From Lachnospiraceae bacterium UBA935 (GTDB lineage Bacteria > Bacillota > Clostridia > Lachnospirales > Lachnospiraceae), in assembly GCA_002293525.1 (NCBI GenBank), contig DBDJ01000069.1, forward strand, positions 1-64,000: a stretch of 64,000 bases of DNA, in the 5' to 3' direction. The position numbers and the translations under genes are program-made. The first letter of the stretch is position 1, and each line of letters starts with the position of its first letter. Below the pieces are notes generated by a model, which was not told the DNA's origin, searched no databases, and was given only the letters and a program-made list of their open reading frames with translations. Positions 16,580-24,613 of the stretch are shown here, piece by piece.

Positions 16580-17383
16580 ATGAATAAGCAAAAAATAATT
16601 CCATCAGGATATATGACTGTCGGCGAACTTGCAAAGAAGATGAATACCACCGTTCGGACACTCCAGTATTACGATAGAGAGAATCTGCTTTCTCCGTCGT
16701 TGAACAGCGAAGGCGGACGCAGGCTTTATACGAATAAGGATGTTGTCATGTTGCATCAGATTCAATCCATGAAGTCGTTGGGATTCACGCTAAATGACAT
16801 AAAGAACCGACTTGTTTCCCTTGAAACGCCAGAAGAGGTTGCAGGAATTTTGGCAAAACAGGCCGAAGCCATCCGTGAACAAATAGCGGTCTTAACGGAA
16901 ACTTTGGAAACAGTTGAGACGCTACGCGAAGAAACGCTGCTAATGCAAACGGTGGATTTCAAGAAATATGCCGCTATTGTTGTGAACCTACAGATGAAAA
17001 ATAAGTTTTATGGCTTTATCAAATATTTTGATGAAAAGATGTTGGATTACCTTCATAACCACGTTGATATAGAAAGCGGAACAGCGATTATCGACACAAT
17101 GAATCGGCTGATAAGCGAAATAGGAAAACTGCAAGAGAACGGAATATCTCCAAACAGTGAAGAAGGTCAAGCCATTGCAAAGCAATGGTGGGATATGGTC
17201 ATGGCATTTACCGGCGGTGACATGAGTCTGCTGTCGGGTCTGATGAAAATGGCCGGCAACAAGGAAGTCAGCGATGAGGCCTGGGGCGAGCGCTGGTTGA
17301 CAATAGAGACATTTCTGCAGCCGGCGCTCGGCGAGTATTTTACCAAGTTGGGCTATAATCCATGGGAAGGGGCGGAACAATGA
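16580..17383 (+). CDS. MerR-family regulator with C-terminal effector domain
   Basis: This 267-residue protein starts at ATG 16580 after AGGAGGG. Residues 11-80 are a MerR winged helix-turn-helix (MTVGELAKKMNTTVRTLQYY, then GGRRLYTNKDV). A dimerisation coiled coil follows (about 85-125, QAEAIREQIAVLTETLETVE). The C-terminal part (about 140-265), with a QWWDMVMAFTGGD motif, resembles TipAS-like drug-binding domains, though this is weak. It overlaps the ABC ATPase gene by four bases, so the three genes form one operon. The likely role is to sense a toxic small molecule and induce the efflux pump. Confidence 0.85.
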   Translation: MNKQKIIPSGYMTVGELAKKMNTTVRTLQYYDRENLLSPSLNSEGGRRLYTNKDVVMLHQIQSMKSLGFTLNDIKNRLVSLETPEEVAGILAKQAEAIREQIAVLTETLETVETLREETLLMQTVDFKKYAAIVVNLQMKNKFYGFIKYFDEKMLDYLHNHVDIESGTAIIDTMNRLISEIGKLQENGISPNSEEGQAIAKQWWDMVMAFTGGDMSLLSGLMKMAGNKEVSDEAWGERWLTIETFLQPALGEYFTKLGYNPWEGAEQ

Positions 17384-18078
17384 TAGAAATGAACAGCATT
17401 GTGAAACGTTATGGGCAGCAGACCGTTTTGTCCGACGTTACATTTCAGGTAAAAGAGCGGGAGATTTTTGGTTTGCTAGGGCCGTCTGGAGCGGGTAAGA
17501 CAACGATTATCAATATCCTTACCAATCAGCTGGAAGCGGACGGCGGAAATCATCGCATTGGTGCGGCAGCGTTTGAAATTGGTCTGGTACTGGATGAAGA
17601 TGGGTTGTATGTGCGGCTGAGCTGTCTGGAAAACTTGAATATCTTTGCAGATATCTACGCAATTCCCCATACAAAGTCGCTGGAGGCCCTGGAGCGAGTC
17701 GGCCTTACGGATGCCGCGAAAAAGCCTGTCAACAAGCTTTCGCGGGGAATGCGGCAGCGGCTGGCTTTGGCAAGGGCGATTCTGCACAGTCCCAAAATAT
17801 TGTTTCTGGATGAACCGACAAGCGGTCTTGATCCCGGCACAGCAAGGGGTATCCATGGCCTTATAAAGGATATGCGCGATAGCGGTGCGACCATATTTCT
17901 GACAACACACAATATGGATGAGGCCGTCAAGCTGTGTGACCGTGCTGCGCTACTACATAAAGGCAGTATTGTGGAGCAGGGTGCTCCGGCAGATATATGT
18001 GACCGGCATCATGCCATGAAAACAGTGCCCGATCTGGAATCGGTATTTATCAAGCTGACGGGGGTGGAATTAGGATGA
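17380..18078 (+). CDS. ABC transporter ATP-binding protein
   Basis: This 232-residue ATPase powers the permease encoded next. Walker A is GPSGAGKTT (34-42), the signature is LSRGMRQRLALARA (about 120-133), Walker B is ILFLDEPTSGLD (about 140-151), and the H-loop is TTHNMDEA. The Q-loop region is shortened: NQLEADGGNHRIGAAAFEIG lacks the usual spacing before the Gln, which is a little odd. ATG 17380 overlaps the merR stop (ATGA), and its own stop overlaps the permease start in the same way. It belongs to the drug/bacitracin export type of two-gene ABC-2 systems. Confidence 0.92.
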   Translation: MIEMNSIVKRYGQQTVLSDVTFQVKEREIFGLLGPSGAGKTTIINILTNQLEADGGNHRIGAAAFEIGLVLDEDGLYVRLSCLENLNIFADIYAIPHTKSLEALERVGLTDAAKKPVNKLSRGMRQRLALARAILHSPKILFLDEPTSGLDPGTARGIHGLIKDMRDSGATIFLTTHNMDEAVKLCDRAALLHKGSIVEQGAPADICDRHHAMKTVPDLESVFIKLTGVELG

Positions 18079-18770
18079 GAAGCGTAAAAGCAATTTTTAT
18101 CAAACAGGCAAAGGATATGCTTAAAAATCCGATGATATTAGTTCAGTTTATTATCTATCCAGCGGTGGCTTTCATAATGACAGAACTTATTGCAAAGTCC
18201 AATCCGGATATCCCGAGCAATATATTTGTGACCATGATGGCGGCCATATTTGCCGGGATGGCTCTGATTCTGTCTATGTCGGGCATCATAGCCGAGGATG
18301 TGGAACGCAAAAGCCTCCGCATGCTGGTAATGGCGGGAGTGAAGCCACAGGAATATCTGCTGGGTGCGGGCGGATTTATTTTGTTGGCAGGGATTACGGT
18401 ATCGGCTGTGTTCGGATTAATCGGGGTTTTTACGGGTTTGGAGCTTGTGAAGTTTTTAGCAGTCATGGTAACCGGTATTGTCGCTTCTATCATATTAGGG
18501 GCTGTCATCGGAATACTGGCCAAGAACCAGCAGATGGCAACTGCCATCGCGACGCCTGTCGCTATGATTCTCGGCTTTACTCCCATGATCGCAAGCTTCA
18601 ACGGCACGGTTGAGAAAATGGCAAGTGTCCTGTATACGCAGCAGTTGAACGTAATCGTCAATGACTATTCCGCCAACTTCACAAAAGCGCTTGCTGTTAA
18701 TGGCATTAACATACTTGTATTATTGATTCTTTTTATATTTATATATCGAAGGAAGGGGTTGAGGGGGTGA
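18075..18770 (+). CDS. ABC-2 type permease
   Basis: This 231-residue integral membrane protein has six predicted helices, in the arrangement of ABC-2 export permeases. The first helix (LVQFIIYPAVAFIMTELIA) is followed by a loop with IAEDVERKSLRML, where the VERK-G/S pattern is the family's conserved cytosolic loop. It overlaps the ATPase gene by four bases (ATGA) and completes the MerR-controlled operon. The substrate is unknown; a drug, peptide or lipid is likely. No terminator is obvious; the converging isochorismatase gene ends 50 bp further on. Confidence 0.88.
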   Translation: MRSVKAIFIKQAKDMLKNPMILVQFIIYPAVAFIMTELIAKSNPDIPSNIFVTMMAAIFAGMALILSMSGIIAEDVERKSLRMLVMAGVKPQEYLLGAGGFILLAGITVSAVFGLIGVFTGLELVKFLAVMVTGIVASIILGAVIGILAKNQQMATAIATPVAMILGFTPMIASFNGTVEKMASVLYTQQLNVIVNDYSANFTKALAVNGINILVLLILFIFIYRRKGLRG

Positions 18771-18819
18771 TATGTGTTAACCTGTAGAAATGTACGCGCT
18801 GTCGTGGTCAAAATAACTG

Positions 18820-19536
18820 TTACCCTTGTCTTTCAGAACTACCATTCTTTGGTGTATCTATTGTTATAAAATTATTCAAACCAATTGTTTGAATGCCATC
18901 TTTTGCGTATTGTTCCCTCAGCTTCTCCATCGCGGTATCTCCCATTATATCTCTTGTGATAATTGCGTCGTCGATAACTGTAACGTCATAATTACGGTTT
19001 ATCCCGCCCTTGGCCGTACTGTATACGCAGGCTGCAGCATCCCCGCCGACGATATAAAGGGTATCAACCTCATGTGCAATGAGATGCTGTTCAAACTCCA
19101 AAACGGAGAAGCTATCGCCAACTGACTTTGTGAAGATGTTTTCATTATCAACATGCAGTCTGCTGTCAAACGCTGCCCCCTCCGTGCCTTTTTTGAACGT
19201 ACCCCCGGAGAGTAACGAAATAATTGGGTTATTACCATACTCGTTTCTGATATATAAGATTTCCATGCCGCTTTTTTGGGCAAGTGTGATCGCATGGTTC
19301 ACATTATCAACAAATTCCGATGTTCCGCTATAGGATTGGCTGTTGGTAATGTCATTTTGAACATCAATCACCAGAAGAGCCTGCTTAGGGCTACTGTATT
19401 CAGCAATAGTGTCGCCTTTCGTGGGTAAGTTAATATACAAACTCGTTAATAAAAATACTGCGGCTACCACAACTACGATACCGACAATGGTCAGAATAAT
19501 AGCCATTTTCTTTCTTCCTTTCTCAGTGTTTGTCAT
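18820..19536 (-). CDS. membrane-anchored isochorismatase-like cysteine hydrolase
   Basis: This 238-residue protein starts at ATG 19536 behind AAAGGAG. An N-terminal helix (about 11-33, MAIILTIVGIVVVVAAVFLL) anchors it in the membrane with the enzyme outside, which is uncommon for this family. The alpha/beta domain has the cysteine-hydrolase triad: Asp58 in LLVIDVQND, Lys137 in FTKS, and Cys170 in GGDAAACV with the preceding cis-peptide-type region. The substrate is not evident; nicotinamide- or carbamate-like amides are typical. It is the second gene after a winged-helix regulator (16 bp gap), which probably controls it. Confidence 0.82.
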   Translation of the reverse strand: MTNTEKGRKKMAIILTIVGIVVVVAAVFLLTSLYINLPTKGDTIAEYSSPKQALLVIDVQNDITNSQSYSGTSEFVDNVNHAITLAQKSGMEILYIRNEYGNNPIISLLSGGTFKKGTEGAAFDSRLHVDNENIFTKSVGDSFSVLEFEQHLIAHEVDTLYIVGGDAAACVYSTAKGGINRNYDVTVIDDAIITRDIMGDTAMEKLREQYAKDGIQTIGLNNFITIDTPKNGSSERQG

Positions 19537-19552
19537 CAGGGATTTCTCCTTT

Positions 19553-20086
19553 CTAATTTTTAGGGGGAGTTGTAATAATGCACAGATTATGCAATTTGCG
19601 TTTTCCGTCAGGTTTGTGGCTTTGGAGATCTGTAATGATTTCGCCAATTTTGAGGAGCGCACCTGTCAACTCTTCATGCGTCGCATAAATTGGCGCAATG
19701 GAACAGCCTGAGCCGTCGTTCGCAAGATCTATACCATCACTTGAGGTATATTCATCGAACTCCTTCAGAATCCCCAGCATATAGTACGTTACAAGCTGCA
19801 TATACATCTCGCCGTCATTGTCTTTGGCAAGTCTTTGCTCTATTTTCGCTATATCAAAATCAAGAGCATAAACCTTTTCCAAGGTACCTCTGATTTGGTT
19901 CTCGCCGACAACTTTAAGAATGCCATCCTTTAGCATCTTCTGTAAACGGCGGTAAAGCGTCGCCTGCGGTATATCTTGGAATGTTTCCATAAGCTGTGAG
20001 GCTGTAGCTTCGCCTCTATCCTTCATTTCTATGATGAGCTTCGCGTTCAGCGGCTCGCTTAAGTACCTTAAAAATTTACTGGTCAT
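19553..20086 (-). CDS. winged-helix transcriptional regulator (ArsR/PadR-like)
   Basis: This 177-residue regulator has an N-terminal winged helix (about 1-70: LSEPLNAKLIIEMKDRGEAT, then TLYRRLQKMLKDGILKVVGE) and an all-helical C-terminal part for dimerisation or sensing. ATG 20086 is preferred over GTG 20095 because the GGGGTG site is then correctly spaced. A 22-bp near-perfect palindrome lies 34 bp upstream, and the anchored hydrolase follows 16 bp downstream, so autorepression of a two-gene operon is likely. The inducer is unknown. Confidence 0.8.
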   Translation of the reverse strand: MTSKFLRYLSEPLNAKLIIEMKDRGEATASQLMETFQDIPQATLYRRLQKMLKDGILKVVGENQIRGTLEKVYALDFDIAKIEQRLAKDNDGEMYMQLVTYYMLGILKEFDEYTSSDGIDLANDGSGCSIAPIYATHEELTGALLKIGEIITDLQSHKPDGKRKLHNLCIITTPPKN

Positions 20087-20119
20087 CCTTATCACCCCAA
20101 AACATTATCGAATAAGATA

Positions 20120-20141
20120 ATATTATCATACATGATAATAT
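20120..20141 (-). promoter_or_regulatory. palindromic operator
   Basis: ATATTATCAT-AC-ATGATAATAT is a 10-bp-arm perfect dyad centred at 20130/20131. It lies just upstream of the winged-helix regulator gene, where an autoregulatory operator is expected. A further partial ATTATC half lies at 20104-20109. Confidence 0.6.
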
Positions 20142-20172
20142 ATGTCAAGCGTTTTTTGTTTGAGATAAATAA

Positions 20173-20904
20173 TTATTGAAGTAAAACCTGAATCCCTATA
20201 AAATCTAAAAACCGCTGCACCGAACTGTTCATGATAAGCTGTTCCGGGAATCCGGTTTTTTTAATTAGTTCCCAAGCATGGGTAAATTCTCCGACCTGCC
20301 GGTATCCGTGACTATCGCTGGAAAGAACTACCGGACAGCGGTATTTTTCACATAACTCTAACAATATCTGATTATTCTTTTCTGCTTCATACCGATAGCC
20401 GTCGGGAGCCAGTGAAGCATTATTGATTTCAATCAATACCTGATGATCCATGGCAGCCGTTACGAATTCGTTATAGTCTATGGGAAAGCGGCCATCGTCG
20501 GGATGGGCGATGATTTTGATATGAGGATTTTTCATGGCTTTTATATAAGCAGCCGTATTTTCCTGACGGGTACCCGGCCGGCAGCAGGGAAGATGTAGTC
20601 CGGCCAGACAGTAATCTAAGTGCTGCATGATGCCGTGATCTAAGTCTAGTGTTCCGTTCATATCCAGAATATTTACCTCGGCACCATAAAGCACCCGCAT
20701 CCCCATCCGTATCGGAGGGGCGAGGATGATATTTCTAAAATAAGAAACCGTACAGGCTCCCGGCATGGCGGGGCCGTGTTCGCTGATTCCTAATAGTTTC
20801 AGCTTCTTTTTTTGGGCTTGTTTCAGCAAGTCTGAAACCGTATCGGCGGTATGATGACCGCTTGAAATAGTATGGGTATGAACGTCAAGCTCTAAGGTAA
20901 GCAT
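20173..20904 (-). CDS. PHP-domain metal-dependent phosphatase (YcdX/HisK-like)
   Basis: This 243-residue enzyme of the PHP superfamily hydrolyses phosphoesters using a trinuclear metal site. Metal ligands are visible in family order: His9 and His11 (LDVHTHT), SEHG, GAEVNI (Glu), AGLHLP, IIAHPDDG, and SSDSHG. ATG 20904 follows GGAGAA. It is closest to the PHP phosphatases often named histidinol-phosphatase or YcdX; the substrate cannot be chosen from sequence. It is a single gene, with a 23-bp tandem repeat array beginning 35 bp upstream in its promoter region. Confidence 0.85.
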   Translation of the reverse strand: MLTLELDVHTHTISSGHHTADTVSDLLKQAQKKKLKLLGISEHGPAMPGACTVSYFRNIILAPPIRMGMRVLYGAEVNILDMNGTLDLDHGIMQHLDYCLAGLHLPCCRPGTRQENTAAYIKAMKNPHIKIIAHPDDGRFPIDYNEFVTAAMDHQVLIEINNASLAPDGYRYEAEKNNQILLELCEKYRCPVVLSSDSHGYRQVGEFTHAWELIKKTGFPEQLIMNSSVQRFLDFIGIQVLLQ

Positions 20905-20939
20905 AGGAATTCTCCACATAAAATAGGATGATTTCAAAT

Positions 20940-21008
20940 AACAACACAATAGCGACTACGATAACAACACAATAGCGACTACGATTACAACACAATGGCA
21001 ATTGCGAT
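20940..21008. repeat. 23-bp tandem repeat, three units
   Basis: Unit AACAACACAATAGCGACTAC+GAT occurs at 20940-20962 and 20963-20985 without mismatch. A third diverged unit is at 20986-21008, with a trailing AACAACA-type partial. It lies in the upstream region of the PHP gene. It is too few, too short and too regular without spacers to be a CRISPR. Confidence 0.85.
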
Positions 21009-21245
21009 AACAACAGTAACAACATAAGAATAACATGAAATCAACAAAAAAACAATATAAAGCATGTTGATTGTATTGACTTTTTCGTTTTATGCCTTTA
21101 TAATGATATCGAAAGCTACATATTTACCCGTATGCAAACTCAACATTCGCTCGACATTAGCGAAAGAAGTCAAAAACCAACGATAACTGGTGTACAGTCA
21201 TGCACCACCACGAAATCGCCGCAAACTACATAAACCGCCATAAAA

Positions 21246-21286
21246 AAGCGAGCAAGCTCGCTTGGAAGAACGCAGAGCGTTCTTCC
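21246..21286. other. two adjacent perfect hairpins
   Basis: AAGCGAGC-AA-GCTCGCTT (21246-21263) is immediately followed by GGAAGAACGC-AGA-GCGTTCTTCC (21264-21286). The second copy of the 40-bp repeat starts five bases later. No T-run follows, so these are not simple terminators. Region 21009-21345 otherwise has no gene that I can support. Confidence 0.6.
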
Positions 21287-21290
21287 CGAA

Positions 21291-21330
21291 TGATTCACTC
21301 TTGCAGGAGCACTTTCCTATAGAATAAAAA
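21291..21330 (-). repeat. 40-bp perfect repeat, copy 2
   Basis: This is the reverse complement of 3318-3357 over all 40 bases. It lies next to the twin hairpins. With copy 1 it brackets 18 kb that include both chemoreceptors and the agr-like locus. Confidence 0.75.
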
Positions 21331-21453
21331 TATCAAGTCATATCCTTGATTAAGGCTCAAGACACAGACTATGGCCTCAATTGCTGCCGCTGCCATTATC
21401 GAATGGCATATCATCGTGCCACTTTTATCTTAGTGTCTATTTGGGGCATAAAG

Positions 21454-21510
21454 AAGAGGGTGCCCCTTCTTATGAGCTTGAATACTCACAGTTTTGGGAC
21501 ACCCTCTTTT
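21454..21510. terminator. hairpin downstream of the phosphoglucomutase gene
   Basis: AAGAGGGTG (21454-21462) pairs with CACCCTCTT (21500-21508), with further GC pairing inside the arm. T-rich bases flank it on the plus side and weakly on the minus side. It lies just beyond the stop of the minus-strand gene at 21521. It may also be an old insertion-sequence end, given the GGGACACCC motif, but this is not certain. Confidence 0.4.
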
Positions 21511-21520
21511 ATGTTCACTT

Positions 21521-22156
21521 CTAAGGAAATATTCTTAATAAATCGCTGAATGTCACCAATTCCAGCTCCGTCAGCTTGGCTTCCCTGATGCTGCCGATGG
21601 CTATCGCTTTCATTCCTCCCCGGAATGCCGCCTGGATCCCTGCTTCAGCATCCTCGACTACCGCACATTCCTCTGCCGGAAGCTGCAGATACTCAGCGGC
21701 TTTGACGAACACTTCCGGATCCGGCTTGGAATTGCTTATATTTTCCCCGTCGGATATGGCGTCAAAAGCATCCGTCAGACCGATCCTCGCCAGAATAAAT
21801 TTGGCGTTCTTACTTGACGAACCGATTGCCAGCCGATAACCCCTGTTTCTCAGCTCTTGCAAAGTCTCCCTGACTTCTGCCGTCACATCATCGGGCGTCA
21901 TATTTCCCAGCAGTTCCTTGTAGGTCTGATTTTTTTCAGCGGCCCGTTGTTCCTTCTCGCTCTCGCTCAGAGCAGTACCTTGATATCTTTCCAAGATAAT
22001 ATCTAGGCTCTCCATACGGCTCACGCCCCGTAAGCGGTGATTGATTTCTTCATCGAAATAGATTCCCATATTATCAGCCATCTGTTTCCATGCCTGGAAA
22101 TGATACTGATCTGTGCTGACAATAACCCCATCCAGATCAAAAATGATTCCTTTCAT
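21521..22156 (-). CDS. pgmB: beta-phosphoglucomutase-like HAD hydrolase
   Basis: This 211-residue cytoplasmic HAD enzyme starts at ATG 22156 behind AAGGAGG. Motif I is FDLDGV (Asp7 nucleophile, Asp9 acid/base), followed by YHFQAWK and RLRGVSRMESL in the helical cap, which match beta-phosphoglucomutase. GSSSKN is motif II, SKPDPEVF is motif III, and VVEDAEAG is motif IV. It would convert beta-glucose 1-phosphate to glucose 6-phosphate. That product is made by GH65 phosphorylases such as the one at 39965-42313, although the genes are 18 kb apart. Related phosphatases of the same subfamily are an alternative. Confidence 0.88.
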   Translation of the reverse strand: MKGIIFDLDGVIVSTDQYHFQAWKQMADNMGIYFDEEINHRLRGVSRMESLDIILERYQGTALSESEKEQRAAEKNQTYKELLGNMTPDDVTAEVRETLQELRNRGYRLAIGSSSKNAKFILARIGLTDAFDAISDGENISNSKPDPEVFVKAAEYLQLPAEECAVVEDAEAGIQAAFRGGMKAIAIGSIREAKLTELELVTFSDLLRIFP

Positions 22157-22224
22157 TTTCTGCGGTTCCTCCTTATGCTATCTTACTAACAAGTATAACC
22201 AGAAAGGAAAGAATGTCAACTGGA

Positions 22225-22794
22225 CTATTTTTTGTAACCACATTTGGGGCATACGCCGTTTTCATTCAACTGTATGCCACATAGCGGGCAACGGTCTTTT
22301 TCCTTAACTGTTTCACTGCCGTATTCTTGGCTGGCGCCGTTGACGCCGCTGGTAAAGGTTAGTTTCACAATGTTCAGCTTATCTTTCAAGAGGTCGTAGA
22401 CTATCTTAATCATGCCTTCGACTGTCATGGTTTCTTTCGTAACGACAAGGCGACATTCTGGGTATGCTGTCGCTAGTTCCGACTTAAAGGCAGGACCCTT
22501 TTGTTTGTTGACCGGTGTTCCGTCCTTAATCCCTTGGGCTTCATAAACTCCCAGAACTGCCGGAAGCAGCGGGTCATCTTCCCTCAGCACCAGCGCATGG
22601 TCAAAATTCTGCAAGACCTCCCAGGCTGTTTTCTTGATCTCATTGCAGGGAAATACCATATTGACGCCATCGTTGACGCTATCCTCAACTTCAATCGTCA
22701 ATATGCCCGTATGACCATGCAGATACTGGGCTTCGCCCTGAAACCCATAAAACCGGTGTGCGTACTGCAAATCCAACGTGGTAAAACTTTTCAT
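22225..22794 (-). CDS. 6-pyruvoyltetrahydropterin synthase-like protein with zinc ribbon
   Basis: This 189-residue protein has the tetrahydropterin synthase fold: zinc ligands His13 (YAHRF), His26 and His28 (LHGH), a DH pair in NFDHAL, and the Glu motif TVEGMIKIVYDLLK. In QueD/PTPS enzymes a catalytic Cys sits four residues before the LHGH His; here that position is Ala22, preceded by Glu21, so ordinary QueD chemistry is doubtful. A C-terminal CPLCG-CPKCG zinc ribbon (about 168-187) is an unusual addition. ATG 22794 follows AAGGAG. No other queuosine or folate genes are nearby. It may be a binding protein or a PTPS-III-like enzyme. Confidence 0.75.
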   Translation of the reverse strand: MKSFTTLDLQYAHRFYGFQGEAQYLHGHTGILTIEVEDSVNDGVNMVFPCNEIKKTAWEVLQNFDHALVLREDDPLLPAVLGVYEAQGIKDGTPVNKQKGPAFKSELATAYPECRLVVTKETMTVEGMIKIVYDLLKDKLNIVKLTFTSGVNGASQEYGSETVKEKDRCPLCGIQLNENGVCPKCGYKK

Positions 22795-22940
22795 GCCTTA
22801 CTCCTTTGATGTTTTATTTACGGAATATTTATGTGCGTCCGCATGCGCACAATTAATGTACATCGGTGATGTAACCTTATGCAGACATTGTAGCACAGAT
22901 GATTTATAAAGAAAAGTACAAAATAAGAATGATTACTATT

Positions 22941-24002
22941 TTATGACAGATAATTTAATATGCGACGCAAGGATGCTATTTCAGTATCTCGTATATTTTC
23001 ATAAATGGCTGCTATATTCTTAATTAATTCGTTATCTCTTATAAATTCATACTTAATATACTTGTAAAGAGCAAGCTTGGACTGCTCTGCATTCTTTTGC
23101 AAATCAGTTCTGATAAGCAAATCATCGGGTAGATATTTATGATTCATCAAATACTCGGCGGATAAACTTAATACTCTTTTATGATCATACATAAAAGTGA
23201 AAATTTTAAAATCCGGGACAGCGGCTTCCATCTCCAATGCCGATAAATATTCCATTAAAACCTCATAACTGCTAATTCCAAATAAAGCTGAATCATTTTT
23301 CCAGATAATTTCCCGCATGTAGACCGGTTCCCGGGAAGAACCAAGATATTTTTCCAGCAGGTACCTGAAAAGCCCTATATCGAACTTAAAATCATAGTCC
23401 TTCATCCTAAATAGATTAATTACACCTAATTCCATTGCTTCGATCATATCGTCAGTTTCATAATCGTCTGCACGTATAAAGGACTCATTGATAACTTCAA
23501 AGCTATATTTTCTACTAGTAAATTTTCCATAATCCAGGTGGTCAAGCATTAAAAAATTATCTGCCTTTTCGTAACCATAGATTAAGCAGCTATGTACGGC
23601 ATCCTCTTTCCGAATCAGATTTTGCTCCAGATATAAATAGGTATAGTATCCCATATTTAACATCTTCACCAGAAAATCGGTAATATTATCATAGTTTAAA
23701 AGTGCTATGTCCCTACCGATAAAATATCGTTCAATAAACGGACACAGATCCCAGATATTGCCGATAAAATGAGCGGAGTTTGGAAACATTTCCGGCACAA
23801 AAGTAAATCCTGCCATTAACTTTCCATTCTTATTATGTCCCTTGAATCCTTTGATCTGCAGAAAATTATTATATACCCAGTCTAAAGCCGTGCTTTTTGT
23901 TAATATGGTTGATAAAAGAAAAGTATTTGCAGCCCAAGTTGTTAAAATTGGATCTGTGTATGAAAGTTCAACAATGTTATTTGCTTTTGATATATTATTC
24001 AT
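22941..24002 (-). CDS. hypothetical protein, possibly BtrH/C39-like
   Basis: This 353-residue soluble protein starts at ATG 24002 with a GAGGTG site. The middle part (AVHSCLIYGYEKADNFLMLD, then a KYSFEVINESF segment) resembles the cysteine-peptidase-like fold of BtrH/C39-type domains seen in peptide and lipopeptide biosynthesis loci, with a possible His/Cys/Asp set. The N-terminal part has LLNYDNITDFL, also found in such proteins. The C-terminal 100 residues are helical. No biosynthesis genes adjoin, so the function is not assigned and the family link is tentative. Confidence 0.5.
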   Translation of the reverse strand: MNNISKANNIVELSYTDPILTTWAANTFLLSTILTKSTALDWVYNNFLQIKGFKGHNKNGKLMAGFTFVPEMFPNSAHFIGNIWDLCPFIERYFIGRDIALLNYDNITDFLVKMLNMGYYTYLYLEQNLIRKEDAVHSCLIYGYEKADNFLMLDHLDYGKFTSRKYSFEVINESFIRADDYETDDMIEAMELGVINLFRMKDYDFKFDIGLFRYLLEKYLGSSREPVYMREIIWKNDSALFGISSYEVLMEYLSALEMEAAVPDFKIFTFMYDHKRVLSLSAEYLMNHKYLPDDLLIRTDLQKNAEQSKLALYKYIKYEFIRDNELIKNIAAIYENIRDTEIASLRRILNYLS

Positions 24003-24095
24003 ATTGCGCACCTCGCTTTAATAAATCATTTGTTAAATATATCGTAGCATATTTTATTCTGACAAACAAGAAATATATAATCCCCCATGATCATC

Positions 24096-24128
24096 TTTGC
24101 TGTCAGATGGCTGGCTTAAGCGGTCATC
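24096..24128. repeat. 33-nt dispersed repeat, copy 1
   Basis: A 33-base stretch containing CTGGCTTAAGCGGTCATC recurs at 49360-49392 with four mismatches. Both copies are intergenic. Origin unknown. Confidence 0.5.
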
Positions 24129-24201
24129 TAATTTTCACGGTGCATAGACAAAATTATGTGCGAAGTTTGAGTATGTAAGTAAACGAAAAGTAAAATAACA
24201 C

Positions 24202-24241
24202 AATAGGAACACAGCACTTTTAAGCCTGCTGTGTCCCTATT
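24202..24241 (-). terminator. terminator of the small secreted-protein operon
   Basis: A 15-base arm (AATAGGAACACAGCA, 24202-24216) pairs with 24227-24241 with one mismatch, and a TTATTTT tract follows on the minus strand. It lies 60 bp past the stop at 24302. Confidence 0.65.
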
Positions 24242-24301
24242 GATATTACATTATTTAAAAGATATTGTTAAATAAATGATTATGTACTTGCAATTAAATT
24301 T

Positions 24302-24610
24302 TTAATCTTCTACTGCTTCATCATCAGAGTACCCATGTACCACTTCATTACTTTCATTATATTCTGTGTGTTGCACACTTATCTTTTCTTCTGGTAAAAC
24401 ATCTTCTATCATTGCAGGCTCATTTTCTTTGGAAGATTCATCATATCCATGTACTGTTTCCTTTTCAATTAATCTCAAGCTTTCTTCATTCACTGTTATT
24501 CCTTCATTTGGTACAATTTCTGAGTCTGCTAAAGTCTGCATATAAACATACATTAAGGGTGTTAGTACAACCAATACCATTGCAATTATAGCAAGTAATT
24601 TTTTTTTCAT
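24302..24610 (-). CDS. small acidic exported protein with VHGY repeats
   Basis: This 102-residue protein has an N-terminal signal or anchor (KKKLLAIIAMVLVVLTPLMY) and a strongly acidic remainder. Two similar motifs, ETVHGYDES and EVVHGYSDD, are about 36 residues apart, the second close to the C-terminus. Exported acidic precursors with repeated short motifs can be propeptides for signalling peptides, but nothing proves that here. It starts three bases after the stop of the upstream secreted protein, so the two are co-transcribed and perhaps translationally coupled. No family is recognised. Confidence 0.6.
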   Translation of the reverse strand: MKKKLLAIIAMVLVVLTPLMYVYMQTLADSEIVPNEGITVNEESLRLIEKETVHGYDESSKENEPAMIEDVLPEEKISVQHTEYNESNEVVHGYSDDEAVED

Positions 24611-24613
24611 ACT

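Noticed and set aside
20940..21008. CRISPR array
   Set aside because: The units are directly adjacent, with no unique spacers, and no cas gene is present.
24125..24150. A third agr-type operator (CATCTA-N14-TAGACA)
   Set aside because: One half-site has two mismatches, there is no matching -10 box or flank, and the gene on the minus side starts 120 bp away. Chance is likely.
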